A stretch of DNA of 64,000 nt from Piper betle (Eukaryota; Streptophyta; Magnoliopsida; Piperales; Piperaceae). The stretch lies in the NCBI GenBank assembly GCA_033002965.1, contig JAURVB010009729.1:55767-119766 (forward strand). The letters are read 5' to 3'. Position 1 is the first letter of the stretch. Each line of letters begins with the position of its first letter. This document shows, piece by piece, positions 25,676 through 38,223 of the stretch. The position numbers and the translations under genes are program-made. The notes beneath the pieces are model-generated. The model saw nothing but the letters and a program-made list of their open reading frames with translations, was not told the DNA's origin and did not search any database.

Positions 25676-28600
25676 ATTAGAACTAGATGTGTAATTCACA
25701 AGTCTAATTATCTAACATTAATAAACAACAATTATCGACATGCATGCATTTTTAATTAGCTAATCAATTATTTTTCCTAATTATAATAACAATAATAACA
25801 TAAGCAATAAATCTCAAGATCCTAAAATAAGTACAATCCAAAGTTATGAATATATAACTACGATGATGCCCATGCTAATGATGATCAATCATATAAAAAT
25901 GAAATTAAAATTAAATCATATACCTAAGTTGGCGATTACGCAGCAAGTATGCAGCAATTACACAATGATTTCGTGGTGACGGTGACGACAACCGCGGTTT
26001 CCAGTGCTATGAGGAGGGAGACGACAACTGTGGTTGCCGTCCCACAAGCAAAATGCGCAAGGGGGAGGGTGGCTCAAGGTGGTAGGAGTGTCACTAGCCA
26101 ATGACGGCTGTAGGTGTGGCCGGCTAAGGTGAGGGCGGCTAGGTGGTGGTGTCTGCTAGGGAGAGGGGAGAAGCGGTAGGGGAGGTTAAGGTCAGCTATG
26201 GGGGCGGACAGTGTGGCTGATTGTGGTGTGCAACTGGCCAGCGAAGGCGCTAGTTGCCGATGACAATGCATGCAAGTGGCGACCCTTTTTTAGCATGGGT
26301 CCTCGTGCATATTGTCCTATAAGCCAGGGAAGGGTTGGGAAGGATGAGGGAAGGGCTTGGGAGGGTTGCCAGAGGTCGTCACTGGAGCTGGTGGCTAGTG
26401 GTGACACTTGCAGGGCTGCGGCGACGGTGACTGTGATTGGAGCCATGGGAGAAAAAGGGGGGGGGGAAAGAGAAGGGGGAAGAGGACGGGGTTGAGGAGA
26501 AGTCGACGGCAAGGGGGTCACTGGAGGGGTTGGGAAAGAAACCAAGGGTCGGAGGTTTGAATGAGGAGATTAGGGGTGAAGAAGAAGAGATTGGGGGTAG
26601 TTTCATAATTAAAACTTGACTCGCTCCCGACTCAAGTCAATAATAATAATTAACTTCAAAAATATATAAAATAAATATGATAAAATACTATAAAATAAAA
26701 TATTCTTAAATAAATAAAATAACATGATCTAAACCTACCAACCCACCCAAAAGTCTATCTAACACATCCTAACACGATAAACAACCTAATTCTAATTTTC
26801 TACCGTCTAATGCATGAACTAATTAAAACAAAAAAAATCTGGCATAAGGTCGTATTTTCTGAAAACTCATTTTCCTATTGTGTTACTGACGTTATCATTA
26901 TACACTCGGGTACACTTGACCCTCATGGATTATAACACACGGTCGGCTTCGGCTCAACCCACGTGTTCTTAAACTAAGTCGACTCGGATCGATGGTTGAA
27001 TTAATCGGTTTTCCAGTATAGAACTTTGATTCAAGTCACGGGTTTTAAAACTTTCCCTCTTTATAAAAATTTTGTCCTCTAAATTTTAAATCAAGCAGGT
27101 TTGACTACATGCACTATCTGTATAACTAAAATCTTGAGCTGGAATACCTTATCAATAGCTGGTTGCTGAAACAATTCTAGACATCTCCTCTTGATCTCGT
27201 CTTCACTTTCCCATGTAGACTCTTTAATTCCTCGTCGAGTCCACAGCACTTGTACCAAGGGAATTTCCTTTTGTCTGAGAATCTTCATCCTACGATCGAC
27301 AATCTTCACAGCATCCTCTTTATACATCAAGTTGGGGTGAAGCTCTATCTCTCTGAAGCTGATGATGTGAGAGTTGTCTGGATGATACTTCCTCAGTAGG
27401 GATACGTGGAATACGTCATGGACAGCTGTTAGGTGAGGTGGAATGCAAGGTAATAAGCCACTTGGCCAATGCATTCTAGAACATTGAATGGGCCAATGTA
27501 TTGAGGACTCAGTTTCCATTGCTTAGCGAATCCCATGTTTCCTTTGGTTGGGGAGGCCTTCAAGAGAATGTGATCTCCGATCACAAACTGAACCTCACGT
27601 TGGTGTTGGTCGATGTAGCTCTTCTACTAGTCTTGAGCTGACCTCATTCTCTCTCAAATTCATATCACTAACTCTTGTGTCTGCTGAATCATCTTTGAAC
27701 CAACTACCATCAGCTCACTGCCTTGAACCCAACACACTGGAGATTTGCATGGCCTACCATACAGTGCTTCAAACGGTGACATTCCAATGCTAGCCTGATA
27801 ATTGTTGTTGTATGCAAATTCCACTACGGGCAAGTGTTCTCAATTACCTCCAAAATCAAGCATACATGCCCTGAGCAAATCTTCAAGGATATGGATTATC
27901 CTCTGGAATTGCTCATTAGTCTAAGGGTGAAATGTGGTGCTGAACATCAACTTTGTGCCCATGGCTATCTAAAATGCTCTCCAACTCTGGATGTAAACTG
28001 TGGATCTTTGTCCAATATAATCTCGAAAGACGCTCCATGAAGTCGTACTATCTAATCTCTATATAATGTCGCCAAAGTGGTCAGTGGGTAATCCACCCTA
28101 ATTGGTATGAAATGTGCACTCTTCGTCAGTCTATCCACTATTACCCACATGGCATCTCTCTGTAGAAAAGTCTTAGGCAGCCCTGTCACAATATCATATG
28201 CTATACTCTCCCACTTCCACTCTGGGGTATCCAATGACTATAAAGTTCCACCGGGTCTAACGTGTTTAGCTTTCACTTGTTGTCAAACCAAACACCTAGT
28301 GACTGTATTAAAAACTTCCCTATTCAATCCCGGCTACTAATATGATCACCGAATATCATGATACATCTTTACTCCACCTGGATGTACTGCATACCTCGAA
28401 GTGTGGGCTTCATGAAGAATAGTATTGCGAAGTTTAGGATACTCAGGGATATTAGGTACAAAAAAATGGCCTCTCAGTCTGACAAATCCATCTGCATCTC
28501 TGGCAAAATCTCTGTAATTTCATTGCTCTAACCACTGGGTCAAGTGCTCATTTTCTTCTTGTGTGGCCCTGATTTGTTCAAGTATGCTTGGTTGAATCGA

Positions 28601-28830
28601 GAGTCTTGCCATCATTCCCACTAACTACCTTTGGCCTATATCATTCGAGTCGCTGAAACTACTGTTATTCCCAATGAATCGCGAAAATGGCTTCCTACTT
28701 AAAGCATCTACTACATTCGCCTTACCCTCATGGAACGAGATATCAATCTCAAAATCAAACAACAGTTCCAACCATGTCCTTTGTCTGTTGTATAGATCTT
28801 TCTATATACAGATATACTTCAAATTTTTGT

Positions 28831-30085
28831 TGTAAACCCCCAATTTTTCTCTTTATGACCCTATTATATTTTCGAGGATGAAAATTCCCAAGCTGAGGGA
28901 GAATGTAAAACCCTAAAAATAATTAGGTTATTTTATTTAGGGTTTTTGTAAATCTTAGAACCAATCTTAAATATTATTTAATTAAATTAATTCCTAGGAA
29001 TCAATATCATAAATTAACAATTATGACCTTTATCGGATTAGTACAATGATATTTATGGATGGTTTTAAATAAATTTTATTTATTGAATTTCTGTGATTGG
29101 GAGTTCTGAGTGCAATTTAACACCTATTCGCATTAACTCAATAGTCAATTTTTTGATTTTTCGCTATCACACAAGTAGTTGGTGATTAATATAATTATGT
29201 GTGATTATGTTCTTTTTTATAAAATTTAATATAGTTACTTCTTGAATTCCACATATTCTAAGTTTGTGAGCACATTTGGCTTACAAAGGGAAGGCTTTAT
29301 AATCTTGTGTCACAGTTGTGGGTGCCTTATCACAATCCCTGGTCCGTATAATTACTCAAAATATTATATATTCTAATTTGGGAGCTTTCGTCGGCCTAAA
29401 CCCACATTCGATCATCATATGCCAAGCGCAATCAAGGTCAAAGAGTTGACTTAGTCCAACAAGGGGCAGCACCCTTAAACTTCTTGAAAGATTAAATACC
29501 TACCCCCATGCCGAAAGGGGTAACAGGGTGCAATAGTGCAAGACAACTTATTATGCACTTGTGATACCGAGAGGATGAGTCAATGACAAATATCGGTAAC
29601 TACAGGCTATGGGCCAAGTAGCGTGTGTGCGCGTACATGGGATTGTAGCTGGATAGGCGGCCACCCTCCCGGCATAATATGAGCTCGCATAGGCTCATAA
29701 TCACTAAAAGACTCAAATTCAAATATTGTGGAATATATTAACTTGCTTCTTCTAATTATATGACTTAGTGTTTTTATCACTAACAAGGAAGTGCCTCCGC
29801 AAGTGTGAGCATGGAAGGATGGGTAGAGTCAGGACAACTGGAGGACTCTATTATTGGACTTTTGAATTTTTTTTCTTATTCGTTATTATACTTTTAGATT
29901 GCTTGCATGGCAATGGGATTTCGGTTTGGTTCATGGAGCTTAGATTATTCTGAGCATTTGTTATATTAAATTTTATGTTATGGGTTTAATCAAAATCTTG
30001 AAAATTAATAGAAAATTAGTTTATGAGACACTTAGTTTCATATAGTAACACTTGGCTCGTGGCTCGGAACGGATGGGTCGTTACA
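28831..30085. mobile_element. LTR insertion (copy 2 of the 8820-10382 family) in RNase H of element A
   Basis: Perfect 5-bp target duplication TTTGT at 28826-28830 and 30086-30090. Starts TGTAAACCCCCAATT and ends GGTCGTTACA. From 28904 it aligns with 8896-10382. The first 73 bp include CGAGGATGAAAATTCC and GAGGGAGAA just before a second TGTAAAACCC, which looks like the end of a gypsy interior plus polypurine tract. The copy may therefore be a collapsed element (5' LTR stub, interior end, 3' LTR) and not a plain solo LTR. Confidence 0.88.
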
Positions 30086-30177
30086 TTTGTCATCAGTCAA
30101 AACCTTGAAGGAAGTCCCATAGAGGTAATGTATCAATGATCAGAGGGCAAACATCATTGCTGCAAGTTATAGGTCAT

Positions 30178-30461
30178 GAGTAGGATAGTTACGCTCATGC
30201 ACCTTTAGCTAACAAGATGCATAGGCAATAACTTTGCCTCTCTGGGTCATGACACATCCAAGGCCAACTCCTAATGCATCTGTGTAGACCACAAAATCAT
30301 CGTGTACTTTTGGCAAGGTGAGATAGAATAGTTACCCTTATGTACCTTTAGCTGACGAGATGCACATGCAATAACTTTGTCTCTCTAGGTCAAGACACAT
30401 CCAAGGCCAACTCCTGATGCATCGTGTAGACCACGAAATCATTGTGTCGTTTGGGGAAGGT
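30178..30461 (-). repeat. 142-bp tandem duplication in RNase H of element A
   Basis: Units 30178-30319 and 30320-30461 share GAG.TAG.ATAGTTACNCTNATG at the start and TTTGG..AAGGTGAG at the end, and align throughout with scattered substitutions. Confidence 0.87.
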
Positions 30462-31776
30462 GAGAACAAGCGCTGAAGTCATTATCTCCTGCGGCGTCAT
30501 GAAGCTTTGCTCACTCAACTATCCATATAAAGGGTGCCTCATTTCTAGTCAGTTGTGTAAGAGGTGCTGCTATAGAGAAAAAACCCTCCATAAATCTCTG
30601 GTAGTAGCCTACTAGAGCAAGGAAACTTCGCACCTCTATTGGTGTTCTCAGCTTCTCCTATTGTACAACTGCCTCTATCTTCACTGAATCTACTAAAATA
30701 CTAGCTACTGACACAACGTGTCCAAAGAAGTTGACTTCTGAGATACAGAAGTTACATTTCGAGAATTTCTCATATAATCTATGCTCCCTCAGAATCTATA
30801 GTGCAGTTCAAAGATGTTGCTCATACTCTTTTCTAGATGAAGAGTACACCCACATGTCATCCAATAAGACTATTATGAATTGATCTAAGTATGGGCTGAA
30901 CACTCTGTTCATCAATTCCATGAATGCTGGTGGAGCATCATCAAGACAAAAGGCATGACCAAAAACTTGTAGTGTCCATATCTAGTCCTAAATCCAGTCT
31001 TTGGATTATCTTCTATCGTAATCCACAACTGGTGGTAACCAGATCTCAAGTCAATCATCCAAAAGACTACTATTGAGCTCAACTGGTCAAATAAGTCGTC
31101 AATGCAAGGAAGGGGATATCTATTTTTGATGGTTATATGGTTTAGCATCCTATAGTTGATGCACAAAGGCATGCCTCCATCTTTCTTCTTCACTAACAAT
31201 GCTAGTGCTCCTCCCCATGGCGATACACTCGGTCTGATAAATTTCTGATCTAACAGTGTCTGCAACTGCTCCTTGAGTTTCCCAAGCTCTAGAGACACAA
31301 TCCTTATGGTGCTCTAGAGATGGGTCAAGTTCCTGTCATTAAGTCAATACCAAATTCCACTTCTCTCTCTGGTGGCAAATCAGTGATTTCATTTGGAAGA
31401 ACATCTATGAATTCCCTGACCACTAAAATCTACTCAATACTACACCTCTCCTCTGAACCATTTGGCTCTGTCGGTATTAAGGTTGCCATCACTAACTCAC
31501 AACCTCTGTTCAACTATCTCACTACACTCTGATGGGAGATCCAACCTCGTTCTCTTTCTCCGCCCTGCCCCTGGAAGAAAAAGTGGTGCCTTCCTTGATG
31601 GAAAAGTCACCCGCTTCCTTCGAAAATATATCAAAGCTCCCTATATAGACATCCAATCCATTCCGAAGATCACATCAAACTCCATCATCCTGAACAGTAT
31701 CAAATCCACCACTAATTGTCACTGTTGAATCTCAACAGGGACACTACACACACGCTCGCTCGTAGCCATAACTCTA

Positions 31777-32240
31777 TGTAACGACCTGGCCCAAAGTGTA
31801 AAGCAATGGGCTAAGTCATCTCTTTAAATGGGGTGAATCAAGTTAAAGATTTATAGTCCATTCCCACTTATAAACAAGATCTCTGCCTAGTAGGTATTAG
31901 ATGTGAGACTAAGTTGAGGGATCTCACAATCCACCCGCCTTAGAAAATTTTGTCCCCGAAATTGCTCCACACAACCTCCGTTGCTAGCCATAGTGCATGT
32001 CCTTCTCTGGCCCGTGACCGGCAGCCTTAGCCAACATCCGTAGTCCAGCCCACCATCTAACATGGAACCAGGTTGCTCTAATACCATTTATAACTACCCA
32101 ACCCAAGGTGCAACGCAATGGGCTAAGTCATGTCTTTAAACATGGTGAACCAAGTTAAAGATCTATAGTCTATTCCCACTTATAAACAAGATCTTTGCCT
32201 GGTAGGTATTAGATGTGGGACTAAGTTGGGGGATCTCACA
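31777..32240 (-). mobile_element. TRIM 2: complete miniature LTR retrotransposon, 464 bp
   Basis: Perfect 5-bp target duplication CTCTA at 31772-31776 and 32241-32245. Terminal repeats 31777-31928 and 32089-32240 are both 152 bp and align base for base with few changes (each has GCAATGGGCTAAGTCAT and TTCCCACTTATAAACAAG, and ends GGATCTCACA). It reads on the minus strand. The primer site there is TGGTATTAGAGC (32075-32086), one base off the usual initiator tRNA-Met site. A G-rich polypurine stretch (AAGGCGGGTGG) lies just before the 3' LTR at about 31930-31942. The 160-bp interior is non-coding. It lies between the gag and protease parts of element A. Confidence 0.95.
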
Positions 32241-32245
32241 CTCTA

Positions 32246-34220
32246 CTAGTGGGAGTAGACACTAATAATGAACATCCTAAATCCTCTATCTGACCTCTAA
32301 TTCTATCTGTGTGTGCATGCAAAATAAAGAATGAGTGCAGTCAGAAACAAATAAAAGTTGTGCAGGTAGAGAACCAACGAGAAGCGTACCTGACACGATG
32401 ATCGTATCTTCCAATGCCTCTACGACCATGGCTGTGTACATTGTAACAAGCTATTGCTGTTGTGCCAGGGTAGCAAGTACTACTAGCGGTGCATGTTGTC
32501 TGCCCCTTTATTGTCTAGCTTGTCCCACAGACATCATTCCTCTCTGATTCAGTCCCCTTTGTTGTTGTTGTCTCTGCAGCTCCTAACCATTGCCTCATTG
32601 TCCTTGACCTTGGCCCTGTTGGCCTCTCTGCTATCATTGTGGCAAGGGTGGTGGGAGTGCTAGTCGTTGTGGTGGTGCTACAAGGGCTGGTTGTGGCGTG
32701 GTGCAATCAGACATGCTACTACCCGATGTCCCGGTTGACCACAACTAAAGCATGTATCGGTACCAACTCTGTATATTCTCGAACACATTGTTCCCTGATG
32801 TCCTAGTTGACCACAATTGAAGCATGCATCAGTACCAACTCTGCATATTTGCCCATGCGAAAGTCCACAATTCTGACATGGAGGGTGTCTACCATCCTAT
32901 ACATGTCCATCCATTGCCCTCATAGCAAGTGAGGCATCTATCCTATGTTTCTGTTGTGTTCCCTCATTAGGTTAATATGGCCGAGGGTACTGCTCACACT
33001 ACATCTCCAAAGGTAGCAAACTCTTTGTTCACATTGGCCACACGAATCTCATATTGAAGCCCTTCATAGAAATGCATGAGTCTTCTCGGTTCAGTTATCA
33101 CTAAATCTGGGGCCAATTTTTCCAGTGCTTTGAATCAAGTTTCATATTGTACCATCATCATTTGTCCTTGCTTAAGCATCTAAAATTCCCTTTCTTTCCT
33201 CTTCCTAACGTCAGGAGGAAAGTACTTCCTATCAAACTCTACCTTGAACTCATCCCATGTGACATACTATGGCTGTTTGCGAGCAAAGGTGGTGTTTATG
33301 ACTGAATGCCACCATATCCTGGCTTCATCCTGAAACACTCCCCTGATGATCCCTACATGGTGCTCCATGGGCCATGTCATACTGCCAAATACTCTAATTG
33401 TAGATGAAATCCATACGAAAGCTTCTTCTGCATCAAGCTTTCCTAGGAATGGGCATCCACCATTCTTCACAAACCGTTCATACTACCATAGTCTGAGATT
33501 CCTTGCATCTACTAATCTATCAAATCCTTCTCTAAGTTTGAATTGATGAATCGTCGGCACTATCCCTACTGGGTCACTACCAATTCCTACAGTGCCACTA
33601 CCCCATGTTGTCCATCCACTGCCTGATCTAGGTGGTCCATTGCCATTTTTACCTATCCTGGTCTACAATGGGGCAATCAGAGGAGCTGTTGTAGGACTAG
33701 TCTCCCGATGCAGTGGTGGAGGAGGAGGTGGCGGAGGGCCCATGGGGAAAGTTGGCTCCCCTTGCACCTCATCATCCATAGCTGGCCTCTTCTCTCTCCT
33801 AGCTATGGACAGGGCTATCTGCCGAAGCTCTATCCCTTTTGATCTGATGGCTACTCTCACTCTGGCGACTATTACTCCGCCAACTTTCACTACTGTGGTT
33901 AATCGAGACTAGCACGCTAGGGTTTTCAAACAACATTGGGGCTTTCGGTTGGCTAGATGATGTTTCATTATGGCCATTGCTTGGACTGGCACACCTGGTG
34001 GTGAGGGAGATTGTGCTCTACTCTAAGTCTTGCGGGACTGTACTACCATGGCTATCTACTTTTACTGATCAAATCTTGGATACATTGTTACACAACTACT
34101 GGTGAAAAATCTGTAAAATAAGACAATCAAAGAGAAATATACTTCTCAGCTTGACTCTGAGCATTCTTTACACACACATGACCTGTATTGGCATATTCCA
34201 TCTTAATCGAGTAAGAGTTA
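32246..34220 (-). pseudogene. Element A gag remnant with duplicated CCHC zinc knuckle
   Basis: Minus-strand gag. The capsid-type block with EAFVWISSTIRVFGSM and EARIWWHSV is at about 33470-33267. Around 32890-32700 lies a Cys-rich region with a CQNCGLSHGQIC segment followed by two complete CCHC knuckles, CFNCGQLGHQGTMC and CFSCGQPGHRVVAC. They are joined by the same RVGTD linker, so the second arose by a short tandem duplication. Stops and frameshifts break the frame between blocks. Confidence 0.8.
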
Positions 34221-34232
34221 GGTCTGATACCA
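34221..34232 (-). promoter_or_regulatory. Primer binding site of element A
   Basis: On the minus strand TGGTATCAGACC, just downstream of the 5' LTR end. It matches the initiator tRNA-Met site apart from its last two or three bases. Confidence 0.8.
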
Positions 34233-34545
34233 AGCCTACAACTCCCTAAATCTAGTTTGCCATTAACCGAACTAGAAATGTTACGGGTGACCAAACTGAT
34301 TCTTAATTTGATTAATTTGGTCAACCCGAACTTAAGCAAAAGGGACACATTCTAAGCATCATAAGATGAAAAGTATGCCACAATGAATATATGGAACGTA
34401 CAACCTAGCAGGACACTACTTGAATTGTATGATGACAAAAAAATCACACCGCAATCGGTTTAAATATTATAAAAATCATATAAATAGACAGACAGAGTTT
34501 CCCCTAAAAGTGCAATAATGAAATCATCATGTCCATCGTCATATC

Positions 34546-34548
<3 letters not shown>

Positions 34549-34592
<44 letters not shown>
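34549..34592. repeat. (AT)n microsatellite in the LTR of element A
   Basis: About 22 AT units at the position aligned to the (CA)n run at 23359-23397. Confidence 0.93.
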
Positions 34593-34597
<5 letters not shown>

Positions 34598-37087
34598 GAC
34601 CTATCACAACATCACATTCTATCATTATCATAATCCTAACTAGGTCTTGAGCCACCTACCATTCACATTCACATAACATGTTTACTCTGCATTAAACGTT
34701 ATCAAAATATTTATTAAAAGTTTTACACATTCACCAGCATCACAAATAAGCGTCCCATCATCAGGCATGTGTGTGTGCAAGGATGTCATTGCTCATTCAT
34801 CAAGTCCGGCATATCCAATTGTGTCTAATGCTCACCTACATATATAATAGAAAACCGTGAGCAACAATTGTCATTGGTCTAGAAAATAACTAATATCAAA
34901 TAGCCAATGAGAGCTAACTCTCATCAAAAGAAAACATACATATACTTCACCAGAACTCTCATAAGGGTAACTACTGAGGAGCCATCGAGCTATAGTCTAA
35001 ATGGCATCCCGAACTGACTAGTCTAATGCCTCTCTCTGCATTTTCTCATTTACTTTTGGTCCCTCGGGACTACCAGTATATCCTAAACTCTCTTCGATCC
35101 TCCATATTTCTCCTAGCCTTTAACATGAAGGCCGAGTACTCTCGGGCAGTCGCCTTTAGTACCCTTTAAACTACATGTCCGGACATGCGTTGTACTAAAC
35201 AATACCCATAAACCCTATGTTTCTCCGGGTGTGAAGAACACAAAACGCGAGTTGTCAAGATCCCTCAGAAATGGAACATCCCTCACACTAATCTAGAGCC
35301 CGCTATGACTGACACATGCACCCGCTCATGGAATGTGTGAGTCATTTTCTCCTTCTCTCGTCTCACTGAAAACTCGATAAAATTCATATATAGGACTGGG
35401 AAGGGATTTAATATTTTAGGCCCAAAGGCAACTTGTGGTGGATCTTGTTTTCTAAATCAGACTCAAGGGATCTCATCCTCGAGGGTTATTAATCCCAAAA
35501 ATTGGTTTGTTAAAATGACCCATGTTAAGTGGGGTCCAATAAATCACTACTAAACATATCATGCAACATATAATCCAAAGCAACAATAGAAGAGATCAAC
35601 AATCAAGAGTACAAGTCCTAAACAGACATAGTAGAAGCTCTAAATGGGGTATCATGCCTATGCAGTGAGCTCCTACACAAACTGGACTATATTCTAAAGC
35701 CCATGTATATAATGCATGAATGACATGATGGATAAATCAAACAATACTAGGGCAATAATGTCTATCCTGATCAATCCAAAAAAATCCTAATAATCATGTC
35801 ATATGAATTTATATTCCTAGTGGATTATGTCATCAACATCATAAATTTGTTAATATGTAATTTAAACATATCAATTAACTAATTAAAGATCTTAATTCTT
35901 TTTAATAATCAAACTAAAACTTAATAATGACAACTTAATCATTAGAACTAGATGTGTAATTCACAAGTCTAATTATCTAACATTAATTAACAGCAATTAT
36001 CAACATGCACATATTTTTAATTAACTAATCAATTATTTTTCGTAATTACTATAACATAAGCAATAAATCTCAAGATCCTAAAATCAGTACAATCCAAATT
36101 TATGAATATATAACTACAATGATGCATATGTTAATGATGATCAATCATATAAAAATGAAAATAAAATTAAATTGTATACCTAAGTTGGTGATTATGCATT
36201 GAGTACGAGGTGATTATGCAGCATGTACGCAGCGATTATGCAGCGTGTACGTGGCAATTTTGCCGCAACAATGGTGAAGGCTGCAGTTGCTTGTGCCATC
36301 GGCCGCAGTTGCCAGTGCCATAAGGAGGGAGATGGCAGTTGTGGTTGCCGTCCCATGAGCAAATTGGGTAAGGGGGAGGGTGGCACAAGGTGGCCAGAGC
36401 GTCCAGCGGCGGCACTTAGTCTCTGGCGACAATGAATGCAAGTGGCATCCTTGTTTTTAGCATGGGTCGCCATGCATATCGTCGCACAGGGCAGCGAAGG
36501 ATGAGAGAAGGGCTGGGGAGGTTTGCCGAAGGTCGTTGCCAGAGCTGGTGGCTGGAGGTGACACTTGCAGGGCGGCAGCATGGGCAACGGTGAGTGGACC
36601 CGGGGGAGAAAGGGGAGGGACAGAAGGGGGAAGAAGACAAGGTTGAGGGGAAGTCGACAGCTAGGCGGTCGGTGGGGTGGTGGTGGTGACCGGCAGCGGC
36701 GAGGGCAGTTGCCGACAGGGGTGGGAATCAACGATTTGAAAGAGGAGATCGGGGAAGAAGAAGAAGAGGTCGGGGGCAGTTTCATAATTAAAACTTGAAC
36801 TCTCTCTTAACTCAAGTTATTAATAATAATTAAATTCGAAAAAACATAAAATAAATATGATAAAGTACTATAAAATAAAATATACTCAAATTAATAAAAT
36901 AGCTTGTTCTAAACCTACCAACCCACCCAAAATTCTATCAAACACATCCTAACACAATAAACGACTTGATTTTAATTTTCTATGGTCTAATGTATGAACT
37001 AAATAAAATAAAATTTGGCATATTGTAATATTCTAATAACTCATTTTCTTGTTGTGTTATTAATGTTATCATCATACACTCGAGTAC

Positions 37088-38223
37088 TGATGATAAATTA
37101 GAGTATCGTTCCCACAGAGAGATGAATTTCCTTAAATTAATTAAAGAAAATAAAATTAAGAACAAAACAGAAATAATTAACTTAACGGAATCTAAATAAT
37201 AACTTAAATAAATAATAACTTAAATAAAAAGCGAAGTTAAAATTATAAAACTCGTTCTAGAGTCGAATTTCCCTTAATATGAATTTAATCTTCATCATAT
37301 CTTACTCTTATCTTTTATTCTCTCGAATTGTCGATCTAGGATAATTATATGACATGATGGCTCCCGCTCCTTCATGCTTCTATTATTTTGCCTCAATTTC
37401 TACCTCCCAGTGATAATTGATTAATCAACAAAATAACGCATTAAGAATTGCCTTACAACCGCATACGGTGTTACCGCATACGGTGTTGTGTATCTTCCGA
37501 CCACAACGACAAACAAGTCAAAAGACTCGTCGTATGATGAATTATCAATGACTAATCTAATTAATTTCTCCCGAAATCTAATTAAACCTCATGATCTAAA
37601 AAATAGGTGATCAATCTATTCTTAGCATTTAGAACATGATAATTCAAACGATCCGATTGAATAAAAGAGTAAGAGCTTGAAATGAATTCAATTACATCAT
37701 ATTAAGTTCCATTCTTCTCTAGAACGAAATAAAAGCCTACTCCATAATAAAAATAGAAAATAATATAAAAAAGAAACTAATTTTTATTACGAAAGAGAAA
37801 GAAATTACAAAAACTAAAACTACTACTTCTACTACAATCTGAAGCCAAGAGATGAGATATGATCAACAACAAATTACCACCCCTTTATATAGAAGTGGAG
37901 ATACAAGAATTCGAAGAGGGTGTTCACAAATCGACGTAATCTAATTAATTATAATGTCCCTTTAAGTTTCCAACTGTTTGACTCCATTGAACACCATACA
38001 TTGTAGCCATTGGGTGGCGCCAAGTGTCATGACCAATCATATCCAAAGCTTAATTTATTCATCTTTTTCTGCATTAAAACATCAAAGTTAAGCATATATA
38101 ATAAAATATTAATTAACTAAAATAATAAAGTAAAATATTACTTAATTAATAATGTTTATACCCGGGACGTACAAAATCATATTAAAAACATGAGTAGATA
38201 TTATATATTTTAAACGCTTAACA
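37088..38223. mobile_element. Solo LTR, 1136 bp, in the 5' LTR of element A
   Basis: Perfect 5-bp target duplication AGTAC at 37083-37087 and 38224-38228. Starts TGATGATAAATT and ends CGCTTAACA. The sister LTR at about 26900 (CACTCGGGTACACTTGACCC) shows the empty site. It aligns with the copy at 14420-15600. The internal CGCATACGGTGTTACCGCATACGG stretch shows a short local duplication at about 37460. Confidence 0.95.

Larger units (their letters stand above)
23034..27050 (-). mobile_element. 3' LTR of element A
   Basis: Aligns along its length with 34236-38363. Both copies have the CACATATATAATAGAAAA..., GAGGAGCCATCGAGCTATA, GGGCAGTCGCCTTTAGTACC-like and GAGTCATTTT.TCC blocks, a GC-rich island and the end CACGGGTTTTA. 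It contains a 931-bp hAT-type insertion at 24745-25675. Its own GC-rich island is at about 25990-26560, with a TTGACTCG...CAAGTCAA hairpin-like motif at 26614-26637. The open frames in the island are not genes. Confidence 0.88.
27051..31776 (-). pseudogene. Element A pol: protease to chromodomain
   Basis: From the minus-strand start: protease C-terminal part (EFDVIFGMDW, about 31660), then reverse transcriptase (31298-30912, with [16 protein letters not shown] and [11 protein letters not shown]). Its catalytic box lies at about 30850 (LLDD in place of xxDD). RNase H follows (about 30550-30091, then 28825-28690), split by an LTR insertion. Integrase has a zinc region at about 28420-28260 and a core at 28234-28052 (WKWESIAYDIVTGLP, DRLTKSAHF). 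The C-terminal domain at 27519-27160 has HVSLLRKYHPD followed by PLVQVLW...ESTWESEDE, a chromodomain-like tail as in Tekay/Del chromoviruses. Stops and frameshifts occur throughout. Confidence 0.87.

Noticed and set aside
36192..36785. 197-codon minus-strand open frame, Pro/Ser-rich
   Set aside because: Lies in the GC-rich island of the element A 5' LTR. Its counterpart at 26.2-26.5 kb is not conserved as protein and several other frames are open too.
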